Origin: Lactobacillus laiwuensis
GTDB taxonomy: Bacteria; Bacillota; Bacilli; Lactobacillales; Lactobacillaceae
Direction of reading: 5' to 3'
Assembly (NCBI RefSeq): GCF_019972835.1
Contig: NZ_BPPB01000005.1
Span: 205,732-269,731, forward strand
DNA: 64,000 nt
The position numbers and the translations under genes are program-made. This document shows, piece after piece, positions 46,800 through 54,861 of this stretch. Each line of letters starts with the position of its first letter. Positions within the stretch are counted from its first letter, which is position 1. A model generated the notes under the pieces. That model was given only the letters and a program-made list of their open reading frames with translations. It searched no databases and was not told the origin of the DNA.

Positions 46800-47693
46800 A
46801 TGACAGTTTTAAAACCAGGTATTACATATGCCCATGAACATATTCCTATAGATCGTTCTGAAGTAATTGAGGATGAAGATGCATTACTTGATTCCCAACA
46901 GCTTGTAATACAGGAATTAAAAGGGCTTTATAAAAAAGGAGTAAGAAACATTGTTGAAGCAACCTGTCGAGGTATTGGAAGGAATGTAGCTTATGCACAA
47001 AAAGTAGCTGCAGAAACAGGAATTAATATTGTCCAAGCTACAGGCTGGTATCAATCTGCCTTTTTACCAATAGAAGTATATCAGTTATCAGTCACACAAT
47101 TAGCTGAAATGATGATCAAAGACATTACAATAGGAATTAAAAATACAGATATTAAAGCTGGAGTTATAGGAGAAATTGCCACAACTAAAAATAGGTGGAC
47201 TGAACAAGAAGAAAAAGTATTTAATGCAGCAGTTATTGCTAGTAAAGAAACTCATACTCCAATTATGACACATACCTCAATAGGTACTTTAGGACACGAG
47301 CAAGTTGAATTTTTTCAAAAAAAACATGCTAATTTAAGCAAAATCATTATCGGACATGTTGATTTAACCGGTAATCCTAATTATGTTTTAGAAATGTTAA
47401 AGACAGGAATCAACGTAGAAATAGATACTATAGGCAAAAATAATTATATGTCTGATGCTAAAAGGGTCGAAATAATTAAAGCAGCCCAAGATGCAGGCTT
47501 TACAGATCAAATTGTTATGTCGATGGACATAACCAGAAAATCTCATTTAAAAGCAAATGGTGGCATTGGTTATGCTTATTTATTGGATAGTTTCATTCCT
47601 GAGCTAAAAGCTGGCGGTGTAACTGAGGAGTTTATTAATAAAATGCTGGTAGAAAACCCTCAAAGAATTTTTGGTGGTGATTGGAATGACTGA
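46800..47693 (+). CDS. php: Phosphotriesterase homology protein
   Basis: The 297-residue amidohydrolase-fold protein has all metal ligands at the same numbers as I remember for E. coli PHP: His12 and His14 (AHEH), Glu125 (GEI), His158 (MTHTS), His186 (GHVD) and Asp243 (SMD). Glu125 replaces the carboxylated Lys of true phosphotriesterases, so this is the PHP type. A phosphoester, lactone or amide hydrolase role is likely, but the natural substrate is not known. It lies nine bases after yhfT and overlaps yhfS by eight bases. Confidence 0.85.
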   Translation: MTVLKPGITYAHEHIPIDRSEVIEDEDALLDSQQLVIQELKGLYKKGVRNIVEATCRGIGRNVAYAQKVAAETGINIVQATGWYQSAFLPIEVYQLSVTQLAEMMIKDITIGIKNTDIKAGVIGEIATTKNRWTEQEEKVFNAAVIASKETHTPIMTHTSIGTLGHEQVEFFQKKHANLSKIIIGHVDLTGNPNYVLEMLKTGINVEIDTIGKNNYMSDAKRVEIIKAAQDAGFTDQIVMSMDITRKSHLKANGGIGYAYLLDSFIPELKAGGVTEEFINKMLVENPQRIFGGDWND

Positions 47694-48783
47694 TTTTACA
47701 ACATATCCGCTAGAAAGTATTACACCGGATGAAGCTTTAAAAAAGCAGTGGCAATTAGTAGATGCAATTACTAATGTTTTTGCGGGTAATGAGATTATTA
47801 CCAGAGGAGACTTGGGAGTTATTCCAGGATTAAATGAACCCAAGTTTACAAAAAAGGCAGAGGAAGTAATCGCTAAGTTTTTTAATACTGAAGCCGCCAT
47901 GCTGGTAAGAGGTTCAGGTACTGGCGCTATTAGAAACGCACTACATTCTGCTTTAAATGCGGGACAAACTTTGTTAGTTCATGAAGCTCCAATTTATCCC
48001 ACTACCCAAGTTTCTCTAACTATGATGGGTGTAAAAACAAAAGAAGTTGATTTCAATGAAATTGATACTGTTAAATTACCGGAAAATATTGCGGGCATAT
48101 TAGTTCAATATACTAGACAAAAGCCTGATGATTCTTATGATATGGGTCACGTTTTAAAAGTCTTAAGGACACACTATAACCGCAATATTCCTATCATTAC
48201 AGATGATAATTACGCTGTTATGAAAGTGCATAAAATTGGAACTGAACTAGGTGCAGATTTAAGTTGTTTTTCCACATTTAAGCTATTGGGTCCTGAAGGG
48301 ATAGGATGTATAGTCGGTAAAAAAATATATTTGGATAAACTACGAGAAGAAAATTATTCGGGTGGTTCGCAAGTTCAGGGGCATGAAGCTTTGGATGTTT
48401 TAAGGGGCATGGTATATGCACCTGTTGCATTAGCTAATCAGGCTCGAGTTATTAATGAGTTAAAAGAGAGACTTAATAACAACGAGGTTCCAGGGATCAA
48501 AAAAGCTTACGTTGCAAATGCACAATCAAAAGTTTTACTGGTGGAATTTGCTCATCCGATAGCAAAAGAAATTTTAAAAAATGTAGCTAAATTTGGTGGG
48601 GCACCTAATCCAGTTGGTGCAGAATCTAAATATGAAATTGTTCCTATGATATACAGAGTTTCAGGAACATTTAAAGCATATGATCCTGAATTATTGGACA
48701 ATACTATTCGAATAAATCCATATAGAGCAGGTGCAGATACTATTATTAACATTTTACAAAAATGTATAAGGGAGGTGAAATAA
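47686..48783 (+). CDS. yhfS: YhfS-family PLP-dependent aminotransferase-like enzyme
   Basis: The 365-residue fold-type I PLP protein has TDDNYAVMKVHKIGTELGAD and the likely PLP Lys in SCFSTFKLLGPEGIGCIVG. It corresponds to E. coli YhfS, an aminotransferase or lyase-like protein of the yhf operon. The ATG at 47686 overlaps php; the open frame extends five codons upstream. It shares one base with yhfX (TAATG). The amino substrate is unknown. Confidence 0.8.
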   Translation: MTDFTTYPLESITPDEALKKQWQLVDAITNVFAGNEIITRGDLGVIPGLNEPKFTKKAEEVIAKFFNTEAAMLVRGSGTGAIRNALHSALNAGQTLLVHEAPIYPTTQVSLTMMGVKTKEVDFNEIDTVKLPENIAGILVQYTRQKPDDSYDMGHVLKVLRTHYNRNIPIITDDNYAVMKVHKIGTELGADLSCFSTFKLLGPEGIGCIVGKKIYLDKLREENYSGGSQVQGHEALDVLRGMVYAPVALANQARVINELKERLNNNEVPGIKKAYVANAQSKVLLVEFAHPIAKEILKNVAKFGGAPNPVGAESKYEIVPMIYRVSGTFKAYDPELLDNTIRINPYRAGADTIINILQKCIREVK

Positions 48784-49949
48784 TGTTTTTACCTTCACTA
48801 AAAAAATATAACCCTTGTCTAATTGATTATGCAGTTCAACTTCATCAAAGTGGTCGGATTTTACCAGACACTTATGTCGTTGATTTGGAAGCAATTAAGA
48901 ATAATACCAAAAAAATGGTTAAGGTAGCTCAAGAAAATAAGGTTGAATTGCTTTATATGACAAAGCAATTTGGTCGTAATCCAGTTATAGCCAAAACGAT
49001 TGAAGAAGCCGGAATACCACTAGCAGTAGTTGTTGATTTTAGGGAAGCGGAAACCTTTATGCATTATGGACTGCATCTCGGTAATGTGGGAAATTTGGTG
49101 CAAATGCCGAGAAGCTTAGTAAAAAAAGTCTTAGCTTATGGAACCAAATACGTAACGGTTTATTCGATGAACAGTTTAGTATATATCAATCAGATAGCTA
49201 AAGAATTAAAAATAACTCAAAAAATCATCCTTAAAGTTATAGGAAATAGTGATGAACTCTATCCGGGACAAGTGGGAGGGTTAACTATCAGCGAGTTTGA
49301 GTCTAATTTCACTAAAATCGTAAACTTTTCAAATGTTGAGTTGGTTGGTATAACCTGTTTTCCCGCCCTTTTATTTAATGACACTACTAATAAAATTGAA
49401 CCTACTACTAATATTAAAACTGTAGAAAAAGTCAGAAAAATATTTCGGGAAAATAATTATCCTTTACAGGTTGTGAGTTTACCTTCTGCTACATGTTGCA
49501 ATTCAATTCCATTAATTAAAAAATTGGGAGGAAACGAAGGGGAGCCCGGTCATGGTTTATCAGGTACTACGCCACTTCATGCAAATTCAAGGCAACCGGA
49601 AATTCCGGCATACTGCTATGTTAGTGAGATTTCGCATAGTTTTAAGGGCCACAGCTATTTTTATGGCGGAGGATATTACAGAAGAGGACATGCACATAAT
49701 GCATTAGTATTTGCTGATAATCAGGAATATGAAAGTAAAGTTTTGCCTTTTGATAGTGAAAGCATTGACTATTACTTGGAGCTTGAAGATTCTTATACAG
49801 AGGGTGCAACAGTTATTACTGATTTTAGGACGCAAATTTTTGTTACAAGAAGTGTTGTAGCGATTGTAGATGGTTTGCAATCAGGCAAGCCAAAATTATT
49901 AGGTTTATATGATAGTCAGGGCAAGCATATGCCTAAGGAGATAATGTAA
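48783..49949 (+). CDS. yhfX: YhfX-family fold-type III PLP enzyme (alanine-racemase-like)
   Basis: The 388-residue protein starts its barrel with DTYVVDLEAIKNNTKKMVKV and has the probable PLP Lys in LYMTKQFGRNP (about residue 61), as in alanine racemase-like barrels, and EGEPGHGLSGTTPLHA. It matches the YhfX family. GGGAGGTG precedes the ATG, which shares a base with the yhfS stop. Racemisation or decarboxylation of an amino acid made or used by YhfS is plausible; unproven. Confidence 0.8.
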   Translation: MFLPSLKKYNPCLIDYAVQLHQSGRILPDTYVVDLEAIKNNTKKMVKVAQENKVELLYMTKQFGRNPVIAKTIEEAGIPLAVVVDFREAETFMHYGLHLGNVGNLVQMPRSLVKKVLAYGTKYVTVYSMNSLVYINQIAKELKITQKIILKVIGNSDELYPGQVGGLTISEFESNFTKIVNFSNVELVGITCFPALLFNDTTNKIEPTTNIKTVEKVRKIFRENNYPLQVVSLPSATCCNSIPLIKKLGGNEGEPGHGLSGTTPLHANSRQPEIPAYCYVSEISHSFKGHSYFYGGGYYRRGHAHNALVFADNQEYESKVLPFDSESIDYYLELEDSYTEGATVITDFRTQIFVTRSVVAIVDGLQSGKPKLLGLYDSQGKHMPKEIM

Positions 49950-51175
49950 TGAGTAAATTTGGTGTAATAGTTTTAGACGGCTTTGGTGTTGGTGCAATGG
50001 ACGATGTACCTCAAGTCCGGCCTAATGATGTTGGTTCAAATACAGCTTTAAATATCATTAAAGCTGAGCCGAATATTGACATTCCCAATCTTGAAAGATT
50101 AGGTTTAATTAATGCAATTGGTGTTGAACGTGGCAGACATATTTTTTCGCCAGACGCGAACTGGGGTACAGCTCTTCTTAAACATCACGGAGCTGATTCT
50201 TATTTAGGACACCAAGAAATAATGGGAACTAATCCACCAATGCCTTTACTTCAACCCTTTAATGAAGTAATTGATCAGGTTGAAAAGCAGGTAAAAGAAG
50301 ACGGTTTTGCTGTAAAAAGATACGGAGATCCAGGATTAGAAATTTTAGTTGTTAATAACTGTGCAACTGTTGCTGATAATTTAGAAGCAGATCCAGGACA
50401 AGTATATAATGTTACGGCTACTTTAGATAAAATGTCATTTGCAGAAATTACAAAATTAGGAGAATCTGTTAGAAAAGTAGTCAAAGTATCCAGAGTAATT
50501 GCTTTTGGTGGTAGTGATGTGACCATTGATAATATTCTTGATGCTCGGCACATTAAAAAAGAAAAGTATGTTGGTATTTCTGCACCGGAATCAGGTGTAT
50601 ATAAGAAAAATTACCATGTTGTTCATTTAGGTTACGGTATTAATCCCAAGGTCCAGCTAGCTAGTATTTTAATTCGCCATGGAATTGATGTAGCCTTAAT
50701 TGGTAAAGCTTCTGATATAGTAAGAGGTGACACTGATAGAAGATTTCCTGGTGTAGATAGTAACTACTTATTTGATAGATTTATGGATCAGGCAAAAGAA
50801 ATAAGTAATGGATTAATTTTCATGAATATTCAGGAAACTGACTTAGCTGGTCACTCTGAAGATACAGATCATTATGCAAATATTTTGGAAATTGTAAATA
50901 GAAGATTGCCAGAAGCGGAGCAGTATTTTACCGGAGATGATATTTTAATTGTCATGGCAGATCATGGTGATGATCCTACTATCGGTCATGCACAACATAC
51001 TAGGGAAAAGGTTCCTTTATTAATATATAAAGAGAATGTTCATTATAAATATGTTGGTGAAAGAGAATCTCTTTCTGATGTTGGTGCAACTGGGGCTGAA
51101 TTCTTTGGAGTAGAAATGCCACAGAATGGAACTAGCTTTCTTAACAGAATAACAGGCGGTGTAGATATTTCTTGA
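49949..51175 (+). CDS. yhfW: YhfW-family phosphopentomutase-like enzyme
   Basis: The 408-residue alkaline-phosphatase-superfamily protein has the metal motifs LDGFGVGAMDD at residue 9 and ADHGDDPTIGHAQHTRE near residue 335, as in phosphopentomutase DeoB. The nucleophile region, DTxTGHWE in DeoB, reads DSYLGHQE (residues 83-90), so chemistry or substrate may differ. It is the last gene of the yhf operon, overlapping yhfX by one base and followed by a terminator. Confidence 0.82.
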   Translation: MSKFGVIVLDGFGVGAMDDVPQVRPNDVGSNTALNIIKAEPNIDIPNLERLGLINAIGVERGRHIFSPDANWGTALLKHHGADSYLGHQEIMGTNPPMPLLQPFNEVIDQVEKQVKEDGFAVKRYGDPGLEILVVNNCATVADNLEADPGQVYNVTATLDKMSFAEITKLGESVRKVVKVSRVIAFGGSDVTIDNILDARHIKKEKYVGISAPESGVYKKNYHVVHLGYGINPKVQLASILIRHGIDVALIGKASDIVRGDTDRRFPGVDSNYLFDRFMDQAKEISNGLIFMNIQETDLAGHSEDTDHYANILEIVNRRLPEAEQYFTGDDILIVMADHGDDPTIGHAQHTREKVPLLIYKENVHYKYVGERESLSDVGATGAEFFGVEMPQNGTSFLNRITGGVDIS

Positions 51176-51218
51176 TAGTGCTATAACATATTTAAGGTTT
51201 TTGCTATTTATATAGAAG

Positions 51219-51250
51219 AAAAATGCGGCTTTTGTGAGTCGCATTTTTTG
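51219..51250. terminator. Terminator after yhfW, second of three related copies
   Basis: AAATGCGGCT (51221-51230) / AGTCGCATTT (51237-51246) with T runs on both sides can end both yhfW and the convergent LysR gene. Confidence 0.85.
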
Positions 51251-51257
51251 TTTTGTC

Positions 51258-52181
51258 CTAATTTTGCCAACCTGTTTTGATTATTAAATCTGCAAAACTT
51301 CTAGCAATGTTTTGTAATTGAATAGGAGCATCTCTGCTGATACTTAAGCCTGTATCTAAGTTTAAACTGGATAATGGTAATTTCATGTAGTTGAATTCTA
51401 ATGAACTGTCAATATAGTTTAACGTATTAGCGAGAGTAATAGTTATACCAAAGCCTTGAATTGCTAACTCTACAGCTCCTATAAAGTCATTGACTGTGAT
51501 AGATTGATTAACCTTAATCCCATTATCTATAAAAAGATGGTTAACCGCTTCTTGAAACCAAGAACCATTTTCTAACGCTACTAAATTTGAACCATTAAGT
51601 TGATTAAATTTAGCTTTACTAAAAGAAATTTCTCTTACTCCTCTTTGATAAATAGCAGAATTTTTAGGAATAATTAAATAGGCTATTTGTCTGTATAAAA
51701 ACTTAGAACTAATTTCATTGCCTTTAAGATAACGTCCCCAAAATATATCATAAATATGATTAGCAATTAGATTATAAGATGTATTGCTGGTGAATACTTT
51801 TTGCAGGAAAAATTTAGTATGTGGAAATTCGTTTTGTAACTGTTTAATTATTTTACCTTGTTGTTTTGTCCATATAGGAGTATATGCAATCTTAATTGTA
51901 TCTTCTTTTGACGCAATAAATGGTCTTAAATTGGCATTGATTTCGTTTCTATCGCTAATAATTTTAAGCAACCCATTCCGAACTTGTTCTCCTGCAGGGG
52001 TTATACTAATTGGTATTGTTTTACGATTAATCAGTTTAACCTTGTAATATGCCTCTGCATTTTTAAGAACTTGACTAATATATGGCTGACTTAAATATAA
52101 CTGAGTTGCAATTTCGCTAATGCTTTTACAGTATTTAGTACTCTCTAAAATTTTAAAGACTAATTCTTCATCAAGTTTCAT
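51258..52181 (-). CDS. LysR-family regulator of the island flavoprotein
   Basis: The 307-residue protein has a normal LysR length: HTH in SISEIATQLYLSQPYISQVLKN and an effector domain from about residue 90 (TIKIAYTPIWTKQQGK). It is convergent with yhfW and divergent from the flavoprotein gene at 52297, with 115 bases between, so it most likely controls that gene. The inducer could be the unsaturated acid substrate of the flavoprotein or an intermediate of the yhf pathway. Confidence 0.88.
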   Translation of the reverse strand: MKLDEELVFKILESTKYCKSISEIATQLYLSQPYISQVLKNAEAYYKVKLINRKTIPISITPAGEQVRNGLLKIISDRNEINANLRPFIASKEDTIKIAYTPIWTKQQGKIIKQLQNEFPHTKFFLQKVFTSNTSYNLIANHIYDIFWGRYLKGNEISSKFLYRQIAYLIIPKNSAIYQRGVREISFSKAKFNQLNGSNLVALENGSWFQEAVNHLFIDNGIKVNQSITVNDFIGAVELAIQGFGITITLANTLNYIDSSLEFNYMKLPLSSLNLDTGLSISRDAPIQLQNIARSFADLIIKTGWQN

Positions 52182-52254
52182 TATTGATATTCACTTATAT
52201 TCAACTTATAAAATAACTATTTAACAAGTCACATTATATCATTGATAATAAGGA

Positions 52255-52268
52255 TGTAAACGGTTATA
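52255..52268 (+). promoter_or_regulatory. Possible cre site before the second flavoprotein gene
   Basis: TGTAAACGGTTATA matches TGWNANCGNTNWCA except at position 13. It is 28 bases before the start codon. Confidence 0.45.
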
Positions 52269-52296
52269 TGAAGTCAAATAGTAGGAGAACATAATA

Positions 52297-54078
52297 ATGA
52301 AACCAGAATATAAAGCGAAATATGATGTTGTTGTTCTAGGGTTTGGTGGAGCGGGTGCTACCGCTGCACGTTTTGCAGCAGATAATGGAGCAAAAGTCTT
52401 GCTGGTTGACTCTGCTCCATACGGTCATGAAGGTGGAAATACCAGGTATTGTATTCAGCTGATTGGAACAGGGGATAACTATGAGAAGCTGTTAGCATAT
52501 TATAAGAAGTTGTCTGCACCGATGGATGAAGATGAAAAAGTACAAGAAGTTTATGCAAAAGGTATGACCAATATGAGAGAGTATTTGGAAAAATATCTAA
52601 ATGTTAATCCAGTTAGTGTAAGACATGATAATTTAGATACCTCTAAATATGCTTTTCCTTTACAAGAGATGCTGGAAGAATTTCCAGAATATGAAGGAGC
52701 AAATACATTTGATTTTTCATTAGTTCATGAAGGGATAGCTGACAGTGCATTATGGAAAATATTGCGACAAAAGGTAATTGATAGAAGTACGAATATTGAT
52801 GTTTGGCTTAATTCAAGAGCTAAACATTTGATTATTGATCCAGATGATAAAACTGTAGTAGGTGCAATTATTGAACGTAACGGTAAAAATATTAGGGTTG
52901 CTGCGACTAAAGGGGTAGTTTTAACGTTAGGTGGTTATGAAAATAGTCGTGAAATGGCTCAGACATATTTAAATAGCAAATATCTGGCACCATTTGGCAC
53001 TTTGTACAATAAGGGAGATGGCATTAGATTATCTATTGAAGCTGGCGCACAATTATGGCACATGTGGAATTATGAAAGTGCAGGTGTATTGCCAGGACTA
53101 GCTTTCTATACGGAAGAAGGAAAGCGTGCACGACTTGTATTTGATAATTCACAGTTTAAAAATGGAAGCATTATAGCTGTAACTGAAGATGGTACAAGAT
53201 ATATGAATGAGAGTGGGGCAAATCGCCATGGCCATGTTTATAATCATGGCAGATGGGATATACCACGTTATCACACAAATATCCATCTTGTTTTTGATCA
53301 AAAACAACTTAAAAAAATAAAATCAAAACCTGATCCATTTGAAGGCTTTGATAAAACTTTAGTTAAAGCTGCCACTGTTGAAGAACTAGCTGAAAAGATT
53401 AATGTCCCTGTTGCTAATTTAAAGCAATCAATTAGTGATTTTAATTTCTTTGTTGATCAAGAAAAAGACTATCAATTTAATAGAGATGTTAAAACTATGA
53501 GCAAATTCGACGATGGACCATTTTATGCTATTAAGATGGTAAACAGTGTTCTAAATACTCAAGGCGGACCTAAACGTAATAGTAAGGCTCAAATTGTCGA
53601 TCAAACGGATCAGCCTATTAAACATTTATACGGTGCCGGTGAACTTGGAGGAGTTTGTGTAAATAACTATCAAACAGCATGCAATATCGCTGAATGTTTA
53701 ATATTTGGGAAAATAGCTGGTGAGAATGTTACAAAAGAAGAAAGTAAGAAAGTTGCTGCTTCTACAGAAATGAATGGGCAGAATGATCTAATTAATCATG
53801 AAGATAAAATTACATTAGACAGTAACCAATACCTGGGTGTTTCTCATTCAGGTATGGGTGACGAAATTAAAGTTCGGGTTACTTATCAAGATAGTCGAAT
53901 CACCAACGTAGAAATTGTTTCTGAAAACGAAAGTGAGGATGTTGGTAAAAGAGCGTTAAAGGTTGTACCACAAGAAATAGTTAATGCAAATTCAATAGAT
54001 GTCGATGCCGTTACTGGAGCAACTAGGACAAGTAAAGCAATTGAAGAAGCTGTAGAGAATGCACTGAAAAATAAATAA
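52297..54078 (+). CDS. Fumarate-reductase-like flavoprotein of the yhf island
   Basis: The 593-residue protein has VVVLGFGGAGATAARFAA and GHEGGNTR (FAD domain, residues 8-480) and a C-terminal FMN_bind domain with HSGMGDEIKVRV and the flavinylation motif DAVTGATRTS. It is about as long as the paralogue at 4926 and clearly related along its length, but its middle differs (for example GGPKRNSKAQIV where the other has GPRRNARAEIL). No signal peptide. Divergent LysR regulation and its place next to the yhf operon suggest a specific unsaturated carboxylate as electron acceptor. Covalent FMN would need ApbE, which is not in the window. Confidence 0.86.
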   Translation: MKPEYKAKYDVVVLGFGGAGATAARFAADNGAKVLLVDSAPYGHEGGNTRYCIQLIGTGDNYEKLLAYYKKLSAPMDEDEKVQEVYAKGMTNMREYLEKYLNVNPVSVRHDNLDTSKYAFPLQEMLEEFPEYEGANTFDFSLVHEGIADSALWKILRQKVIDRSTNIDVWLNSRAKHLIIDPDDKTVVGAIIERNGKNIRVAATKGVVLTLGGYENSREMAQTYLNSKYLAPFGTLYNKGDGIRLSIEAGAQLWHMWNYESAGVLPGLAFYTEEGKRARLVFDNSQFKNGSIIAVTEDGTRYMNESGANRHGHVYNHGRWDIPRYHTNIHLVFDQKQLKKIKSKPDPFEGFDKTLVKAATVEELAEKINVPVANLKQSISDFNFFVDQEKDYQFNRDVKTMSKFDDGPFYAIKMVNSVLNTQGGPKRNSKAQIVDQTDQPIKHLYGAGELGGVCVNNYQTACNIAECLIFGKIAGENVTKEESKKVAASTEMNGQNDLINHEDKITLDSNQYLGVSHSGMGDEIKVRVTYQDSRITNVEIVSENESEDVGKRALKVVPQEIVNANSIDVDAVTGATRTSKAIEEAVENALKNK

Positions 54079-54097
54079 TTATGTATGCTAACTTCTC

Positions 54098-54129
54098 GAA
54101 AATGCGGCTCACATGAGTCGCATTTTTTT
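54098..54129 (+). terminator. Terminator at the right end of the island, third copy
   Basis: AAAATGCGGCTC, loop ACAT and GAGTCGCATTTT with a long T run are the same stem and loop as after malG at 42904. Confidence 0.9.
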
Positions 54130-54184
54130 GTTTTGGCAAAAAAATAATTTGGGCTTAAAATGAAATAAAAAAGAGGCCAAGTTT

Positions 54185-54697
54185 ATGGAAAATATCAAAA
54201 TTATTCAAGGGGACATAACTAAATTAACGTTAGATGCAATTGTTAATGCTGCCAATAAGACATTGTTAGGTGGCCTGGGTGTTGATGGGGCAATACACCG
54301 GGCAGCTGGACCGCAGCTGCTGGCCGAGTGCAGACAGCTTCATGGCTGTAAAACGGGCCAGGCTAAAATTACCAAAGGATACAAGTTACCTGCTAAGTTT
54401 GTCATTCATACCGTGGGGCCAATTTATTCTGGTTCTAAACAAGATAATGAGTTATTAAAAGACTGTTATGTAAACTCGTTAGCTTTAGCTAGAGATCATA
54501 ATCTGCATAGTATTGCTTTTCCGGCAATTTCTACAGGAGCTTACGGTTTTCCGGCTGCACCAGCTGCCCATATTGCTTTTACTGCCGTGCAAAATTGGCT
54601 TACGGAGCATTCTGACTATCAAATGAAAGTTATTATGTGTGCCTTTGATGCCCAAACGGCAGAGTTATACCGAACAGAAGTTAAAAAATATGCTTGA
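54185..54697 (+). CDS. Macrodomain protein (O-acetyl-ADP-ribose deacetylase type)
   Basis: The 170-residue protein is a complete macrodomain of the YmdB type: [37 protein letters not shown] at the start (span residues 5-41), [11 protein letters not shown] and [12 protein letters not shown]. It would remove acetyl or ADP-ribose groups from ADP-ribosylated metabolites or proteins. It has its own promoter region and lies just outside the island. No partner ADP-ribosyltransferase or sirtuin is seen next to it. Confidence 0.9.
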   Translation: MENIKIIQGDITKLTLDAIVNAANKTLLGGLGVDGAIHRAAGPQLLAECRQLHGCKTGQAKITKGYKLPAKFVIHTVGPIYSGSKQDNELLKDCYVNSLALARDHNLHSIAFPAISTGAYGFPAAPAAHIAFTAVQNWLTEHSDYQMKVIMCAFDAQTAELYRTEVKKYA

Positions 54698-54803
54698 GTA
54701 AAAATTAAAAAGGTTACTTTCAATTGCTTTTCGAAAATTAATCTTCCTGACATCGAACCACCCCTTTAATTACTAAATCTTATTTTGATGATTCAGCCAC
54801 AAT

Positions 54804-54842
54804 AATACCCCTAAATTTAGAACAAATTTGGGGGTATTTTTC
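54804..54842. terminator. Bidirectional terminator
   Basis: AATACCCCTAAATTT (54804-54818) / AAATTTGGGGGTATT (54824-54838) with T runs on both strands separates the macrodomain gene from the convergent GH13 gene. Confidence 0.85.
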
Positions 54843-54861
54843 ACGTAAATACGGTTGGTTC

